Positions 6,131 to 8,175 of a stretch of DNA of 8,175 nt are shown here, one piece after another (within the stretch, counting starts at the first letter, position 1; every line of letters begins with the position of its first letter). This stretch comes from CAIOSQ01 sp044359885 (GTDB lineage Bacteria > Pseudomonadota > Alphaproteobacteria > CACIAM-22H2). A program made the position numbers and the translations under genes. Where the stretch lies: the NCBI GenBank assembly GCA_044359885.1, contig JBIKLI010000198.1, positions 1 to 8,175 of the forward strand. The letters run 5' to 3'. The notes below the pieces were generated by a model. The model did not search any database. It saw only the letters and a program-made list of their open reading frames with translations, and had not been told where the DNA came from.

Positions 6131-6916
6131 ATGGCCGTACTTCCCGACCCGCTCGCAGCCTTCCGGCTGGATGGCCGCCGCGCGCTGGTGACCGGCGCGC
6201 GACGCGAGATCGGCCGCGCGATCGCGATCGCCCTTGCCGCGCAGGGGGCACGCGTGGCGATCCATCACGCCGGCACCGAGGAGGATACGCGCGACGCCGC
6301 GGCGGTGGCGGCCGAGATCCACGCCGGCGGCGGCAAGGCCGAGGTCTTCGGCGCCGATTTCGCGGTGGACGGCGCCGCCGAGGAGCTGGCGGACGCGACG
6401 CTGCGCGCCTTCGGCGGCGTCGACATCCTCGTGATCAACGCCTCGATCGAGATCCTGGAGGACTGGCAGACGATCCCGCGCGCCCATTTCGACCGTCAGA
6501 TCCAGGTCAATCTCTGGGCGACCCTGGCGCTGCTGCAGGCGCTTGCGCCAGGGATGCTGGCGCGCGGCTGGGGCCGCATCGTGACGGTCGGCAGCATCCA
6601 GCAGCAGCAGCCCCATCCTCGCATGCTGGTCTACGCCGGCACCAAGGCGGCGCAGCACAACTGGGCTGTCAACCTGGCGCGGCAATTCGGCGGCGGCGGC
6701 GTGACCGTGAACAATCTCAGCCCTGGCGTCATCGCCACCGCCCGCAACCGCGTTCAGCTTGCCGCCGATGGCGGCAAGCTGCTGGCGCGCGTGCCGCTCG
6801 GCCGGACCGGGACGCCGCAGGACCTGGTCGGCGCGGCGCTGCTGCTCTGCTCGGACGCGGGCGCGTATATCCACGGGGCCGACCTGCTGGTCGACGGCGG
6901 TCGCGCGGTCTCCTGA
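6131..6916 (+). CDS. SDR-family NAD(P)-dependent oxidoreductase
   Basis: This is a classical short-chain dehydrogenase/reductase (261 aa) of the FabG-like type, interconverting an alcohol and a carbonyl group with NAD(P)(H). The Rossmann motif is TGARREIG (21-28); the middle glycine expected in TGxxxGxG is Glu26. The NNAG block reads INAS (Asn103). The catalytic triad is complete: Ser155 in VGSIQ, then Tyr168 and Lys172 in YAGTK. SPGVIATARN and the C-terminal IHGADLLVDGG complete the fold. The residues after beta-strand 2 (VAIHHAG) lack the acidic residue typical of NAD-only enzymes, so NADP is possible. The start is the ATG with GGAG ten bases ahead, a slightly long spacing. The MFS gene begins 15 bases after the stop, so the two are probably co-transcribed. 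Substrate unknown. Confidence 0.94.
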   Translation: MAVLPDPLAAFRLDGRRALVTGARREIGRAIAIALAAQGARVAIHHAGTEEDTRDAAAVAAEIHAGGGKAEVFGADFAVDGAAEELADATLRAFGGVDILVINASIEILEDWQTIPRAHFDRQIQVNLWATLALLQALAPGMLARGWGRIVTVGSIQQQQPHPRMLVYAGTKAAQHNWAVNLARQFGGGGVTVNNLSPGVIATARNRVQLAADGGKLLARVPLGRTGTPQDLVGAALLLCSDAGAYIHGADLLVDGGRAVS

Positions 6917-6931
6917 CCCGCGAGGCGCCCG

Positions 6932-8146
6932 ATGCTGCAGCGTCTGCAAGCCAGCCCGCCGGTCGTCGCCGCCGCCGGCTTCCTGATCATGATGGCGTCC
7001 GGCGCCGTCTGGGGATCCTTCCCCCTCTTCCTGGTGGAGATCGAGGCGGACACCGGCTGGTCGAAGACGACCATCGCCTTCGGCTTCACCATCTTCGTCC
7101 TGGTCGGCGCCGTCGGCGCGCCGGTGACAGGCTGGCTGACAGACCGCTACGGTTCGCAACCCGTGCTGGCCGGCCTCGCCCTGGTCTTCGCGGCCGGGAT
7201 CGGGGCCGCATCGCTCAGCGACCGCCCGGCGATCTTCTACCTGACCTTCGGTGTCCTGGCCGGTTTCGGTTCCCAGAGCTGCGGCAGCTACACGCTGTTC
7301 ACCATCGCCGGCAACTGGTTCAGGCGACCGGCGACGGCGATGGCGATGATGGATTCGGGCTCCGGGATCGGCACCCTTCTGTCGCTGCCGCTGCTGCGGC
7401 TGGTCGTGGAGGCGCATTCCTGGCGTGTGGGCTATATCGCGCTGGGCCTGTTCGCGATGGTCGTGGTGCTGCCCCTGACCGCGCTGTTCATGCGGCTGCA
7501 CCCGCCGGGCGGCACGCCGCCCGCGCGCAGGCCCGGCGAGGCGGCGACGCGCTCGCCGCTGGCGGCCGCGCGGGCGATCGCGGCGTCGCCGACGCTGCGC
7601 TGGCTGGCCGCCGTCCATGTCCTGGCGCCGATGACCTTCCACGCCATCGCCTCCCACCAGATCGCCTATCTCCAGGAGGCGGGGATCGCGCCGGAACTGG
7701 CGGTGCTGGTGGTCGCGTCGACGGGCTTCACCTTCTTCGCCGGGCGTCTTGCCTTCGGGACGCTGATCGACTGGCGCGGCCTGCTCGATGCCGGGAGCGT
7801 CAAGGCAGTCGCCGCCCTGGCGACCCTGGCGCTGCTGCTTGCCCTGCCGGGTCTCGCCGAGGGAAAGGCCGTCCTCGCCTTTCCTGTTCTCTTCGCGCTG
7901 GGTTTCTGCGCCACCAACATCCTGTTCGCCAACGCCGCACGCCAGATCATCGACCCGGCGTCCTTCAACGCCGTCTTCGGCGCCGTCCGGTTCCTCTACG
8001 GCCTGGGGGTCGCGATGGGACCGCCGGTGATGGCATCCATGGTCGAGACGACCGGTCGCTACGACCTGCCCCTGGCGCTGATCGGCACGGTGCTCGTCGC
8101 TCATCATGCGATCTTCATCATGCTGGCGCGTCGGCGCCGCGGCTGA
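6932..8146 (+). CDS. MFS transporter (monocarboxylate/OFA-like)
   Basis: This inner-membrane carrier (404 aa) has about twelve hydrophobic segments, in two groups of six. They are separated by a Pro/Arg-rich cytoplasmic loop near residues 188-218 (PPGGTPPARRPGE). The loop between segments 2 and 3 has the MFS signature GWLTDRYG (67-74). The first loop, EADTGWSKTTIAFGF, resembles the efGWs pattern of the monocarboxylate and oxalate:formate antiporter-like branch, which suggests an organic anion or zwitterion as cargo. The ATG at 6932 has GAGG (6922-6925) six bases upstream and follows the SDR stop after 15 bases, so it belongs to the SDR operon. The likely role is uptake of the substrate degraded by the neighbouring enzymes; export of a product cannot be excluded. 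Confidence 0.93.
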   Translation: MLQRLQASPPVVAAAGFLIMMASGAVWGSFPLFLVEIEADTGWSKTTIAFGFTIFVLVGAVGAPVTGWLTDRYGSQPVLAGLALVFAAGIGAASLSDRPAIFYLTFGVLAGFGSQSCGSYTLFTIAGNWFRRPATAMAMMDSGSGIGTLLSLPLLRLVVEAHSWRVGYIALGLFAMVVVLPLTALFMRLHPPGGTPPARRPGEAATRSPLAAARAIAASPTLRWLAAVHVLAPMTFHAIASHQIAYLQEAGIAPELAVLVVASTGFTFFAGRLAFGTLIDWRGLLDAGSVKAVAALATLALLLALPGLAEGKAVLAFPVLFALGFCATNILFANAARQIIDPASFNAVFGAVRFLYGLGVAMGPPVMASMVETTGRYDLPLALIGTVLVAHHAIFIMLARRRRG

Positions 8147-8152
8147 GCGCGC

Positions 8153-8171
8153 GGGGCAAGCCGCTTGCGCC
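8153..8171 (+). terminator. Possible terminator hairpin after the MFS gene
   Basis: GCAAG (8156-8160) and CTTGC (8164-8168) form a stem around a CCG loop. Beyond a G-G mismatch, GG and CC at 8154-8155 and 8170-8171 can extend it. It begins a few bases after the MFS stop. No T-run follows before the window ends at 8175, so intrinsic termination is not shown. Confidence 0.3.
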
Positions 8172-8175
8172 GGAC

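Noticed and set aside
6045..6191. Small + strand open frame beginning MLGLRRCAIDFGARH ahead of the SDR gene
   Set aside because: It has no ribosome site, runs into the SDR gene in a different frame and has no recognisable features.
5933..8107. Minus-strand open frame of 724 codons opposite the SDR and MFS genes
   Set aside because: It is highly polar and Arg/Gln/Gly/Asp-rich, without fold signatures. It is antisense to two well-supported genes. Treated as a GC-driven shadow frame.

Overview
The window is GC-rich, densely packed bacterial chromosome. It looks like an accessory catabolic locus of a high-GC alphaproteobacterium. That lineage is inferred from codon bias, gene families and gene arrangement; there is no rRNA or marker gene to confirm it. 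No tRNA, rRNA, CRISPR array, insertion sequence or phage gene was found. Seven complete protein genes cover almost everything. The only non-coding stretches are about 96, 91 and 107 bases, two short gaps, and the right edge.

Layout, left to right. (1) The last 21 codons of an unidentified + strand gene end just before an IclR-family regulator (73-945, minus). (2) A divergent intergenic region (946-1041) holds two 15-bp near-palindromes with centres 21 bp apart. They are the likely operators of the IclR protein. (3) A two-gene + strand operon follows: a class-III PLP aminotransferase or aminomutase (1042-2385), translationally coupled through an ATGA overlap to an M81/MlrC-family metallohydrolase (2382-3884). 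(4) A minus-strand M24 'pita-bread' metallohydrolase (3857-5110) overlaps the MlrC-like gene tail to tail by 28 bp. (5) Divergent from it is a creatininase-family amidohydrolase (5202-6023), then an SDR oxidoreductase (6131-6916) and an MFS transporter (6932-8146), all on +. A small hairpin follows the transporter.

How the genes may work together (inference): import of an organic nitrogen compound by the MFS carrier; hydrolysis of amide, peptide-like or cyclic amide bonds by up to three unrelated metallohydrolases (M81, M24, creatininase family); amino-group transfer or migration by the PLP enzyme; and redox conversion of a carbonyl or alcohol by the SDR. The IclR protein would sense the substrate or an intermediate. 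I do not recognise this gene combination as a named pathway. The creatininase/M24 pair suggests creatinine degradation, but active-site residues argue against it: the M24 protein keeps all five metal ligands that creatinase lacks, and the creatininase homologue lacks the H-x-E ligand pair of true creatininase.
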